Positions 1 to 5,688 of a DNA stretch of 5,688 nucleotides are shown here, one piece after another (the first letter of the stretch is position 1; the number at the start of each line of letters is the position of its first letter). A program made the translations under genes and the position numbers. The DNA comes from JABDLF01 sp041609715 (GTDB lineage: Bacteria; Pseudomonadota; Gammaproteobacteria; Steroidobacterales; JABDLF01), in the NCBI GenBank assembly GCA_041609715.1, contig JBFIQI010000144.1, positions 1 through 5,688 on the forward strand. Reading direction: 5' to 3'. The notes under the pieces are model-generated. The model saw only the letters and a list, made by a program, of their open reading frames with translations. It did not search any database and was not told the DNA's origin.

Positions 1-494
1 AGGCCATCAGCGGCACCAGCTGCCAAATTCTGGATACCCGCAAGACCGTGCCTGGACTGCGGCTGGCACAAAAGTATGCGGTGCGCTGCGGCGGTGCCCA
101 CAATCATCGCACAGGTTTGTTTGACGGCATCCTGATCAAGGAAAACCATGTATTGGCGGCCGGTTCGCTGGGCGCCACAATCAGCGCAGCCCGGGCATTG
201 GGCACGGGGCTGCCCATCGAGTCGGAAGTGGAGAATCTCGACGAGCTGGAGCAGGCGCTGGCCGCCGGCGCCGACATCATCATGCTGGACAACTTCAGCC
301 TCGCGGATACCCGCAGCGCCGTGAAGCGCACGGCTGGACGGGCCAAGCTGGAAGCCTCGGGCAACATGTCGCTGGCGCGGGTCGCAGAAGTGGCTGCTAC
401 CGGTGTTGATTTTATTTCGGTGGGCGCACTCACCAAGAACCTCCGCGCCATCGATCTCTCTATGCGCGTGGATTTTGCGCCGTCTGGCGACTGA
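1..494 (+). CDS. nadC: Nicotinate-nucleotide pyrophosphorylase (quinolinate phosphoribosyltransferase), C-terminal part
   Basis: NadC converts quinolinate and PRPP to nicotinate mononucleotide, CO2 and pyrophosphate in de novo NAD synthesis, in the cytoplasm. The reading frame is open from the left edge (first whole codon at position 3) and gives 163 residues before TGA. Family hallmarks appear in order: LDTRKT followed by PGLR, the NHR motif before a GL-D-G-LIKENH stretch, the ESEVENLDEL acidic strand, IMLDN, and the near-terminal GVDFISVGALTK. The Arg/Lys of TRK, the His-Arg of NHR, the Lys of IKEN, the Glu of EVE and the Asp of MLDN match the known phosphoribosyl/quinolinate-binding residues of the family. 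Bacterial NadC is usually about 280-300 residues, so roughly the first 120 lie outside the window. The GTG at 48 is an internal valine (TRKTVPGL), not the start. The gene ends directly against the convergent gene, leaving no room for its own terminator. Confidence 0.97.
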   Translation, partial: AISGTSCQILDTRKTVPGLRLAQKYAVRCGGAHNHRTGLFDGILIKENHVLAAGSLGATISAARALGTGLPIESEVENLDELEQALAAGADIIMLDNFSLADTRSAVKRTAGRAKLEASGNMSLARVAEVAATGVDFISVGALTKNLRAIDLSMRVDFAPSGD

Positions 495-3158
495 TCAGGC
501 CACCGCCCGCAAAATATGCTCCGGCTCTGCGACGCCGAACCCCTGAGCATAATCGATGCCCATTCGGGTCAGCATATTGATGATTTCGACATTTTCCGCG
601 AACTCGGCGATGGTGCGCTTGCCAGTCAGATGACCGATTTCGTTGATGGAGCGCACCATTTCGCGATCGATAGGGTCATGCAGAATCTCTTTGACGAAAC
701 TGCCGTCGATCTTTAAAAAGTCCACTGGAAAATGCTTGAGATAACCAAATGAAGACAGCCCGGTGCCAAAGTCATCCAGGGCAAACAGACAGCCCAGTTC
801 CTTCAGCGCATGGATGAAACGATTTGCCTGACTGTAACTGGCGATGGCTGCCGTCTCGGTAATCTCGAAACAGATCTTGCTTGGGTCAAGGCCGGTACTC
901 TTGAACTGCTCGATCACAAAGGGCAGGAATTTTTCGTCTCCAAGGCTCTGTCCCGAGAGGTTGATAGAGCACAGGGCCAGACGCTCCCGTTCATCTGCAG
1001 CAGAGATCAGCCAGTTAAAGGAGTTTTGAATCACCCAGCGATCGATGCTGGGAATGATGCCGTAGCGCTCCGCTGCGGAAATGAATATTCCCGGTGAGAT
1101 CAGGCCGCCATTTTCATCGCGCATCCTCAGCAACAGCTCATAATGCACGCCACCATCCGATGCCTGTAGCGGCTGGATAACCTGGCGGAATAGCTCGAAA
1201 CGCGATTCCTCCAGAGCGTTGTTGATACGTGCAGCCCACTGGATTTCGCGCCGCCGCCGGAGCAACTCGATATCGTTTTCCTGAAAACAGTGAATTCGAT
1301 TACGCCCGGCTTCCTTGGCGGCTGCGCAGGCGCTGTCGGCAGCGCTCAGCAGCCCCGCAACGTCATCATTTTCCGCGGCGATGGGTACCACGCCGATGCT
1401 GGTCGCCAGCCTGAATGTCCGGTCATCCCAGTTGAAACGAAATTCCTGGATTGCCTCTCGCAGCGCCTCGGCGTTGCGCATGGCCTCGTCCAGCGTGCAG
1501 TTTTCCAGCAAGATGCCAAACTCGTCACCGCCGAGCCGCGCCAGCGTGTCGCGCCAGCGTATCTTGGATTTCAGCAGCGCGCCCAGCTGGCCAAGCAGCG
1601 TATCGCCGGCAGCATGCCCGCAGGTGTCATTGATAATCTTGAACTGGTCAAGATCCAGGTAACACAGCGCATAAGCGCCCTCGTCTGCCTTGGTGCTCTT
1701 GAGTGCCCGTTCCAGGCGGTTCTCGAACTCGCGCCGGTTGACGAGCCCGGTGAGAATGTCGTGGCTGGCGTGGTAACTGAGTCGGCGATTCAGTTCACGT
1801 GATTCACTGACATCATGAAATACCAGCACGCCCCCGGCCAGGTTGCCCTCACCATCGCGTATCGGGGAGGCGGTGCTTTCAATATAAATCTCGTCGCCAT
1901 TGCGCCTGATCAACAGCGTAGGGCGCACCGATTTAACCGGTCGCCTGCGCCGGATCGCCACCGCCATGGGGTTCTCCAGCGGCTCACAGGTCTCCTCGTG
2001 GAAGCCGCGAAAGATTTCATCAACAGGCCGACCCGCTGCATCTTCCATGTTCCAGCCGGTGAGTTCCTCGGCCACCGGGTTCAGGTACTCCACGAGGCCG
2101 TCGGCGTCCGTTGTGATCACACCGTCCCCGATGGACTCCAGCGTGGTCTGGGCGCTTTCCTTTTCACGGAACAGTGCCTCCTCGTAGAGCTTGCGATCGG
2201 TAATATCCAGCTCGACGCCTACCACTCGGCGCAACACGTCGCCGTCATCGTGCAGGGCCTTGGCCCTGCTGAGAACCCAGCGCCACTCCCCGTCCTTGCG
2301 CTTGAGACGATGGGTACTTTCAAATAACTCCGACTCGCCGCGCAGGTGCCGGCGAAAGAGCGCCTGCACATCGGGCAGATCATCGGGATGAATCAGCTCG
2401 CGCCAGTGGGGCATGCTGTCGACGAAGTCGCCCTCGTCGTAGCCCAGCATCGACTTCCAGCGCGGCGAAAAATAGATGGTGCCGGCTTTGACGTTCCAGT
2501 CCCACATGCCGTCGTTGGCGCCGAAAGTGGCCAGCTCGACCTGTTCACGCACATGCCGCAGGGTGTCCCTGGTATGCAGTCGCTCCAGTCCCGTAGCGAG
2601 GCTGGTTGCCATGAGTTTCAGCAGCAGGCCCAGGCTTGCGTCGTGACCTTGACGCGGCTCGTCCCATAGTAAGGACAAAAAGCCCGTGGGCACGCCGGCC
2701 ACCCGGAATCCCACCAGTAACAGCGATCCCACGCGGAGCTGAGCCAGCCATTTCTGCTCCCGGGACAGTTCAGGCTCCAGAAATCGAGAGTCCAGAATCT
2801 CCACCAGTTTGCGCGACTGCAAGCGATCCCGCAGCCACGGCAGCTCACTGATATCGGAACCGGAGATACCCACCGCCCAGGCGTTGGCAGCGGGTTGACT
2901 GGCTTCAATCACCCGCTCCACCCGGCTGGTTTCCGCGGCGAACAGGGCCACACAAACCGAATCGGCGCCCGTTGCATCCCGGAGGTTTTCCAGTGCCCCG
3001 GCCATAGCCTCGTCGCGACTGTCTGCGTCCAGGGTTTGCAGGTCGATAGCCACCTTGGCCAGCAAGGGGTCGATACCCATGCTGAGACGTTCCTGCGGAT
3101 CGAGGGCAGGATGCCTGCCGGTGGTGCGGCTTACATCAGATATCCTGGTACCGCTCAT
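495..3158 (-). CDS. GAF-PAS-PAS-GGDEF-EAL cyclic-di-GMP synthase/phosphodiesterase
   Basis: An 887-residue sensor enzyme for c-di-GMP turnover. No membrane segment or signal peptide is visible, so it is probably cytoplasmic. Domains (approximate): GAF-like 30-195; PAS with PAC 205-322, ending VELDITDRK; PAS 332-455; GGDEF 456-625; EAL 640-885. The GGDEF domain keeps the metal and substrate residues D502, N510 and D519, the signature GGDEF at 543-547, the AKEAGRN segment (K615, R619) and an RxxD inhibitory site, RWRD at 534-537, exactly five residues upstream of GGDEF. The EAL domain reads ELL at its signature (E674) and keeps N733, E765, D795-D796 in DDFGTG, K816, E852 and Q872, the residues expected for metal binding and catalysis. 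By family knowledge both activities are possible, and which one dominates cannot be read from sequence. The start at 3158 has an AAGGA 11 bases upstream. Met27 (codon 3078-3080) with AGGAA 9 bases upstream is a real alternative and would remove only a low-complexity leader. The gene is divergent from the lipoprotein gene and convergent with nadC. Confidence 0.95.
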   Translation of the reverse strand: MSGTRISDVSRTTGRHPALDPQERLSMGIDPLLAKVAIDLQTLDADSRDEAMAGALENLRDATGADSVCVALFAAETSRVERVIEASQPAANAWAVGISGSDISELPWLRDRLQSRKLVEILDSRFLEPELSREQKWLAQLRVGSLLLVGFRVAGVPTGFLSLLWDEPRQGHDASLGLLLKLMATSLATGLERLHTRDTLRHVREQVELATFGANDGMWDWNVKAGTIYFSPRWKSMLGYDEGDFVDSMPHWRELIHPDDLPDVQALFRRHLRGESELFESTHRLKRKDGEWRWVLSRAKALHDDGDVLRRVVGVELDITDRKLYEEALFREKESAQTTLESIGDGVITTDADGLVEYLNPVAEELTGWNMEDAAGRPVDEIFRGFHEETCEPLENPMAVAIRRRRPVKSVRPTLLIRRNGDEIYIESTASPIRDGEGNLAGGVLVFHDVSESRELNRRLSYHASHDILTGLVNRREFENRLERALKSTKADEGAYALCYLDLDQFKIINDTCGHAAGDTLLGQLGALLKSKIRWRDTLARLGGDEFGILLENCTLDEAMRNAEALREAIQEFRFNWDDRTFRLATSIGVVPIAAENDDVAGLLSAADSACAAAKEAGRNRIHCFQENDIELLRRRREIQWAARINNALEESRFELFRQVIQPLQASDGGVHYELLLRMRDENGGLISPGIFISAAERYGIIPSIDRWVIQNSFNWLISAADERERLALCSINLSGQSLGDEKFLPFVIEQFKSTGLDPSKICFEITETAAIASYSQANRFIHALKELGCLFALDDFGTGLSSFGYLKHFPVDFLKIDGSFVKEILHDPIDREMVRSINEIGHLTGKRTIAEFAENVEIINMLTRMGIDYAQGFGVAEPEHILRAVA

Positions 3159-3271
3159 TGGTGGTGCAGTCCTTGCGCGGCAGCCGGCAGTTTTTGCGGA
3201 GGGATGGGGGCTTTCGCAGCCTTTGAGTCTACGTCTGGGTTGTCTAACGCTGCTACATCAACGGGCAACAT
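3155..3271 (-). CDS. Possible small ORF (38 aa) coupled to the c-di-GMP gene
   Basis: An ATG at 3269-3271 on the minus strand opens a 38-codon frame beginning MLPVDVAALDNPDVD. Its TGA overlaps the ATG of the GGDEF-EAL gene as ATGA, the usual geometry of translational coupling. The frame stays open further upstream to a GTG at 3347-3349 (64 codons). The peptide is rich in Ala, Pro, Asp and Lys, has no signal or membrane segment, and matches no family I recognise. No good Shine-Dalgarno sequence precedes the ATG; the nearest purine run (GGGGGA) ends 13 bases away. Third-position composition is not strongly biased, so this may be a chance open frame in the leader. The overlap is the only argument for it. 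Confidence 0.18.
   Translation of the reverse strand: MLPVDVAALDNPDVDSKAAKAPIPPQKLPAAAQGLHHQ
3170..3174 (-). promoter_or_regulatory. Ribosome binding site for the GGDEF-EAL gene (first start)
   Basis: TCCTT on the plus strand reads AAGGA on the minus strand, 11 bases before the ATG at 3156-3158. The match to the anti-SD is good but the spacing is slightly long. A competing AGGAA at 3090-3094 lies 9 bases before Met27, so this site does not settle the start by itself. Confidence 0.45.
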
Positions 3272-3326
3272 AGGAAGGGTGCTGTCCCCCAGATTCAAGA
3301 GAAAGTGACATGGGCCCCAACTCCAT

Positions 3327-3360
3327 GTTTTCGCGGTGAAACATACCACACCGCGACAAC
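3327..3360. promoter_or_regulatory. Inverted repeat, candidate operator
   Basis: The left arm 3327-3338 (GTTTTCGCGGTG) and the right arm 3349-3360 (CACCGCGACAAC) are reverse complements at 11 of 12 positions, with an uninterrupted core TCGCGGTG/CACCGCGA. The spacer is 10 bases and AT-rich, and the arm centres are 22 bases apart, about two helical turns. That geometry suits a dimeric DNA-binding protein. The spacer contains the candidate -10 of the leftward promoter, so a bound protein would be expected to repress the c-di-GMP gene. No T-run follows on either strand, which argues against an intrinsic terminator. The repeat is directly visible; the operator role is inference. Confidence 0.5.
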
Positions 3361-3368
3361 TTTATCAG
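3340..3368 (-). promoter_or_regulatory. Candidate sigma-70 promoter for the GGDEF-EAL gene
   Basis: On the minus strand, CTGATA (3363-3368) matches TTGACA at 4 of 6. A 17-base spacer follows, then TATGTT (3340-3345), which matches TATAAT at 4 of 6 and is preceded by TGG, an extended -10. Transcription would begin near 3333, leaving a leader of about 175 bases. The -10 falls inside the spacer of the dyad at 3327-3360. Confidence 0.35.
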
Positions 3369-3394
3369 CACAATTGACATAAGTGCACCAGGGT

Positions 3395-3424
3395 GTGACG
3401 GCTCGCCTGACGACCAGATATCTT
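3395..3424 (+). promoter_or_regulatory. Candidate promoter for the lipoprotein gene
   Basis: GTGACG (3395-3400) and TATCTT (3419-3424) each match the sigma-70 hexamers at 4 of 6, with an 18-base spacer. Transcription would start near 3431, giving a leader of about 68 bases. The match is weak, and other placements in this AT-richer stretch are possible. Confidence 0.25.
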
Positions 3425-3484
3425 TTCTCCCGCGGTCAACCATTTTATCGCTTCGGCGTTAGCAAGCCTGTGAACCAAAAATCC

Positions 3485-3490
3485 AGGGAG
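3485..3490 (+). promoter_or_regulatory. Ribosome binding site for the lipoprotein gene
   Basis: AGGGAG lies 8 bases before the ATG at 3499. This is good strength and spacing, and it supports that start, which also gives a proper lipoprotein signal peptide. Confidence 0.7.
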
Positions 3491-3498
3491 ATCCCACT

Positions 3499-5403
3499 AT
3501 GAACGTAAGAATCTGGACATGGGCAGACACCCCAAGGCCGCGCCTAGTCTGGCTGGCACTTTGCGCCAGCCTGCTGTTCGCCGGCTGCGGCAGCGGTGCA
3601 ACGCCACCCACCATAGGTTCCGGCGGCAACAGTACGACCAGTTGCGACCCGGACAACAGCACGCCCGACACTGGCGATGACTGCGGCGAGGTCATGATCG
3701 GCCTGACCGACGCGGACGGCGACTTCGTAACATATTCTGTGGACGTCACTTCATTGACGTTGGTGCGTGCTGACGGCGTAGTGGTCAATGCCTTGCCCAA
3801 CAGGGCTCGTATCGACTTCGCCCAGTACACCGAGCTGACGGAGTTTCTTTCCATCGCAAGCGTTCCACCCGGCACTTACACCGCGGGCAAGATAGCTCTC
3901 GACTACTCGGACGCAGAAGTGTTCGTCGAGAGCGGTGAAGAGATGGTCGAAGCGCTTGTCGTCGATGCCAACGGCCAGGCACTGGGTTCGGCAGAGTTTG
4001 AAATTGTACTTGATAACCGTCGCCAGCTGGTCGTGAGGCGCGGCCTGCCTTCAATACTCACCATTGACTTTGACCTCGGCGCTTCGCACCAGGTCGACCT
4101 GGGCAGCACACCCGTAACCGCGACCGCGGAACCCTATCTGCTGGCTGAAGTGGATCCGGTCGAGATCAAGGAAATGCGCCTGCGGGGACCACTGTTGAGT
4201 GTGGATCTGGATGCCGGCTCGTACACCATTGGCATTCGCCCATTCCACCTGCGCGACGGACAATTCGGCCGGGCCCGCGTCAATGTGGACAGCAACACGG
4301 TTTTTGAGATCGATGGCGAGTCATACGAGGGCGACGCCGGACTGCAAGTCATGGCGCAACTCGAATCCCGCACGCCCACGGTAGCTTTTGGCGAGCTCAA
4401 CGTCATGACGCGCATGTTCGTGGCGCAAAACGTATACGCCGGCAGCAGTGTGCCGGGCCATGGCCTGGATGTGGTTCGAGGCAATGTTATTGAGCGCGAT
4501 GGCAATACCCTGACAGTGCGCGGGGCCATCATCATACCGCGTCAGGGGCGAGCGCGTTTTCATCGTACTGCCACTGTGCTGATGAGTGAAAATACGCGGA
4601 TTCTAAAAGCCGGTGCACATGATGCGGACCTTGACGTGATGTCCATTTCCGTAGGCCAGCGTATCAATGCCTTTGGTGACGCCAGTGCCAGTCCGGACTC
4701 CGGAATCGAGCTGGATGCCACCAACGGCCGCATCCGGATGCTCGTCACCCGACTTAACGGCAGGGTAAAGACCACAACCATCGGACAAATGGATATCCGG
4801 CTGCAGAGCATTGATGGCCGTCCGGCAGGAATCTTCGACTTCAGCGGCACGGGAATGAGCCCCCTGGTCGATGCCGACCCGGAAAACTACGAAATTGCCA
4901 CTGGCCAGCTGGACTTGTCTGAAACTGGCGAGGGTGCGCCTGTCAAGGTCTTTGGTTTCGTCAACAGGTTTGCGGAAGCACCGCCGGACTTCGAGGCCCG
5001 CAGCGTTTCGGACTACTCTGACTCCCGCGCATTGCTGGCGATCGGCTGGGGTGCAGAAGGCACTGCCACGCCCTTCGTCACGCTTGGTTCCGAAGGCTTG
5101 GTTCTGGACCTCGGCAATCCCGACATCGGCATGCGTCATTACATTCGTCAGGGCGGAGTATTTACCAACCTGCTGAGCCTGGAGACCTCGCCGCTGGTGG
5201 CCCCACATCCGGAGCGCCCGGGTGTGTTCGCCATCAAGCAGGACAACCGAATCTGGATTCATTCGGACTTTGCCCTGTTTGCCGCCGACCTGGGTAATCG
5301 CCTGGATGGCAGCACACGGGTTCGTGGCATGTACGCGAAAGGTGGCTATCGAAGCGACGCAAATCAGTTCGTGGCGGGCCGCATAGGCGTGCTGCTGGAC
5401 TGA
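3499..5403 (+). CDS. Predicted lipoprotein with DUF4382-like domain and tandem beta-rich repeats
   Basis: A 634-residue exported protein of unknown function. Residues 1-15 form a basic n-region, residues 16-29 are hydrophobic, and FAGC at 27-30 is a lipobox with Cys30 as the lipid anchor. Gly at +2 fits outer-membrane rather than inner-membrane retention. A flexible Gly/Ser/Thr/Asp linker (31-62) with Cys49 and Cys62 follows. Residues about 63-218 look like DUF4382: GEVMIGLTDADGD, a strand SVDVTSLTLVRADG, then VPPGTYTAGKI. Three beta-rich segments follow at about 226-315, 322-412 and 417-505. Each has a pattern of G-x-V, a turn with DG or similar, an F or T-R-I strand, a V-x-G/A turn and a closing L-x-A or F-x-A-R strand, resembling DUF5666 (OB-like) repeats. 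The C-terminal 130 residues are unrecognised. No catalytic motif is seen. The gene is divergent from the c-di-GMP enzyme and is followed at once by a strong terminator, so it is probably monocistronic. The family assignments are from memory of their patterns, without a search. Confidence 0.9.
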   Translation: MNVRIWTWADTPRPRLVWLALCASLLFAGCGSGATPPTIGSGGNSTTSCDPDNSTPDTGDDCGEVMIGLTDADGDFVTYSVDVTSLTLVRADGVVVNALPNRARIDFAQYTELTEFLSIASVPPGTYTAGKIALDYSDAEVFVESGEEMVEALVVDANGQALGSAEFEIVLDNRRQLVVRRGLPSILTIDFDLGASHQVDLGSTPVTATAEPYLLAEVDPVEIKEMRLRGPLLSVDLDAGSYTIGIRPFHLRDGQFGRARVNVDSNTVFEIDGESYEGDAGLQVMAQLESRTPTVAFGELNVMTRMFVAQNVYAGSSVPGHGLDVVRGNVIERDGNTLTVRGAIIIPRQGRARFHRTATVLMSENTRILKAGAHDADLDVMSISVGQRINAFGDASASPDSGIELDATNGRIRMLVTRLNGRVKTTTIGQMDIRLQSIDGRPAGIFDFSGTGMSPLVDADPENYEIATGQLDLSETGEGAPVKVFGFVNRFAEAPPDFEARSVSDYSDSRALLAIGWGAEGTATPFVTLGSEGLVLDLGNPDIGMRHYIRQGGVFTNLLSLETSPLVAPHPERPGVFAIKQDNRIWIHSDFALFAADLGNRLDGSTRVRGMYAKGGYRSDANQFVAGRIGVLLD

Positions 5404-5408
5404 ACCCC

Positions 5409-5427
5409 CGGTCCGTCTTGAGGACCG
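5409..5427 (+). other. Accessory hairpin upstream of the terminator
   Basis: CGGTCC (5409-5414) and GGACCG (5422-5427) form a perfect 6-bp stem with a 7-base loop, starting six bases after the lipoprotein stop codon. No T-run follows, so it is not a terminator alone. It may protect the 3' end of the transcript or help pausing. Confidence 0.5.
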
Positions 5428-5432
5428 CTTTG

Positions 5433-5462
5433 GCCCGCACCACCCGGTGCGGGCTTTTTTTT
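5433..5462 (+). terminator. Intrinsic terminator of the lipoprotein gene
   Basis: GCCCGCACC (5433-5441) and GGTGCGGGC (5446-5454) form a perfect 9-bp GC-rich stem with a 4-base loop, followed directly by eight T residues (5455-5462). It lies 30 bases after the lipoprotein stop codon and should end that transcript efficiently. The opposite strand lacks a matching T-run, so it works in the + direction only. Confidence 0.95.
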
Positions 5463-5563
5463 ACCTGGTTTATGTCAAGTTCGAACCCGCAATATTTTCC
5501 CTGTGATAAAAAAATCTTACGGTTGCGCCCTGACTGACAGGTCTGGTTGGAAGAAAGAAGTCG
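5463..5563. other. Intergenic stretch, no gene recognised
   Basis: This AT-richer stretch follows the terminator and is a plausible promoter region for a gene to the right. TGTGATAAA at 5502-5510 resembles an extended -10, but the best -35 (TCGAAC at 5481-5486, spacing 18) matches only 3 of 6. No RNA gene or riboswitch pattern was recognised. Confidence 0.4.
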
Positions 5564-5688
5564 ATGTGCGCACCGCTTAGCACGGCCGGCCACACGCCCC
5601 GGATATCGGAAGCCACCGCCCGGCGGGCAGTAGCCTCTCCTGATTCAAGGGACGCCGGCCGGCAGCCATGGAAAGCCGATCAGCGCAA
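5564..5688 (+). CDS. Possible start of a further gene, cut by the window edge
   Basis: ATG at 5564 opens a frame that stays open for 41 codons to the right edge, beginning MCAPLSTAGHTPRISEA. A purine-rich GGAAG lies 10 bases upstream (5549-5553) and could serve as a ribosome binding site. The peptide is rich in Ala, Arg, Ser and Pro, has no signal peptide or known motif, and is not recognised. An alternative ATG at 5668 in another frame (MESRSAQ) has an AAGGGA only at a poor 15-base distance. High GC makes chance open frames common, so confidence is low. Confidence 0.2.
   Translation, partial: MCAPLSTAGHTPRISEATARRAVASPDSRDAGRQPWKADQR

Larger units (their letters stand above)
3159..3498. other. 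Divergent intergenic control region
   Basis: These 340 bases separate the starts of the c-di-GMP enzyme (leftward) and the lipoprotein (rightward). No long conserved coding frame is evident. The part nearest the lipoprotein (about 3325-3470) is visibly more AT-rich than the flanking genes and holds the candidate promoters and the dyad. The part nearest the c-di-GMP gene (3159-3300) would be a leader of roughly 170 bases if the candidate promoter is right. It holds a possible short ORF and a GGTGCTGTCCCC-type segment at 3278-3289. No riboswitch consensus was recognised. Confidence 0.8.

Noticed and set aside
104..550. Open frame (148 codons) on the minus strand across nadC
   Set aside because: It is antisense to unmistakable NadC sequence, Ser/Arg/Ala-rich and without any motif, so it is a shadow of the real gene.
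3374..3379. Perfect TTGACA hexamer on the + strand upstream of the lipoprotein
   Set aside because: At spacings of 16-18 bases the downstream hexamers are TGACGG, GACGGC and ACGGCT, none resembling TATAAT, so it is probably not a -35 box for this gene.
3159..3498. Possible c-di-GMP (GEMM) riboswitch in the divergent region
   Set aside because: The conserved GEMM core segments (such as the GCAAA and GGTAGC blocks in the right order) are not found on either strand.
4603..5262. Long open frame (219 codons) on the minus strand inside the lipoprotein gene
   Set aside because: It is antisense to a gene with clear signal peptide, ribosome binding site and terminator. It has no domain, no good start context, and such frames are expected opposite GC-rich coding sequence.
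5463..5688. Riboswitch or structured leader in the right-end region
   Set aside because: GC-rich complementary stretches (near 5583 and 5654) exist but are self-complementary GGCCGGC runs, and no known riboswitch consensus could be matched.
1..5688. CRISPR arrays, tRNA or rRNA genes, insertion sequences, attachment sites
   Set aside because: No regularly spaced direct repeats, cloverleaf-type sequence, transposase-like protein or flanking target duplications were seen.

Overview
The window looks like a chromosomal segment of a GC-rich gammaproteobacterium. The support is a NadC C-terminus very close to the proteobacterial type, a cytoplasmic multi-sensor GGDEF-EAL protein, and a lipoprotein with a Gram-negative style lipobox. 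A marine or free-living lineage is a guess from gene types only, and no taxonomic marker is present. Nothing in the window marks it as a mobile island.

Layout, left to right. (1) Positions 1-494, + strand: the 3' part of nadC (quinolinate phosphoribosyltransferase, NAD synthesis), cut by the window edge. (2) Positions 495-3158, - strand: an 887-residue GAF-PAS-PAS-GGDEF-EAL cyclic-di-GMP enzyme that converges on nadC. The two stop codons lie side by side in one TGATCA palindrome, with no intergenic space. (3) Positions 3159-3498: a 340-base divergent intergenic region. It holds candidate promoters on both strands and a near-perfect 12-base-arm dyad that brackets the candidate -10 of the c-di-GMP gene. 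It also holds a possible 38-codon ORF that ends in an ATGA overlap with the start of that gene. (4) Positions 3499-5403, + strand: a 634-residue predicted lipoprotein with an N-terminal DUF4382-like domain followed by about three beta-rich DUF5666-like repeats. (5) Positions 5409-5462: tandem hairpins, the second a textbook intrinsic terminator. (6) Positions 5463-5688: unassigned sequence with one weak candidate start of a further + strand gene.

nadC is housekeeping and probably unrelated to the rest. The GGDEF-EAL protein keeps the full set of recognisable synthase, inhibitory-site and phosphodiesterase residues, so it could make or degrade c-di-GMP in response to signals sensed by GAF and PAS. 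The divergent lipoprotein shares its control region and is a candidate co-regulated envelope partner, but that link rests only on gene position. I see no CRISPR array, tRNA, rRNA, insertion sequence or recognisable riboswitch. The least ordinary parts are the divergent control region and the multi-repeat lipoprotein of unknown function.
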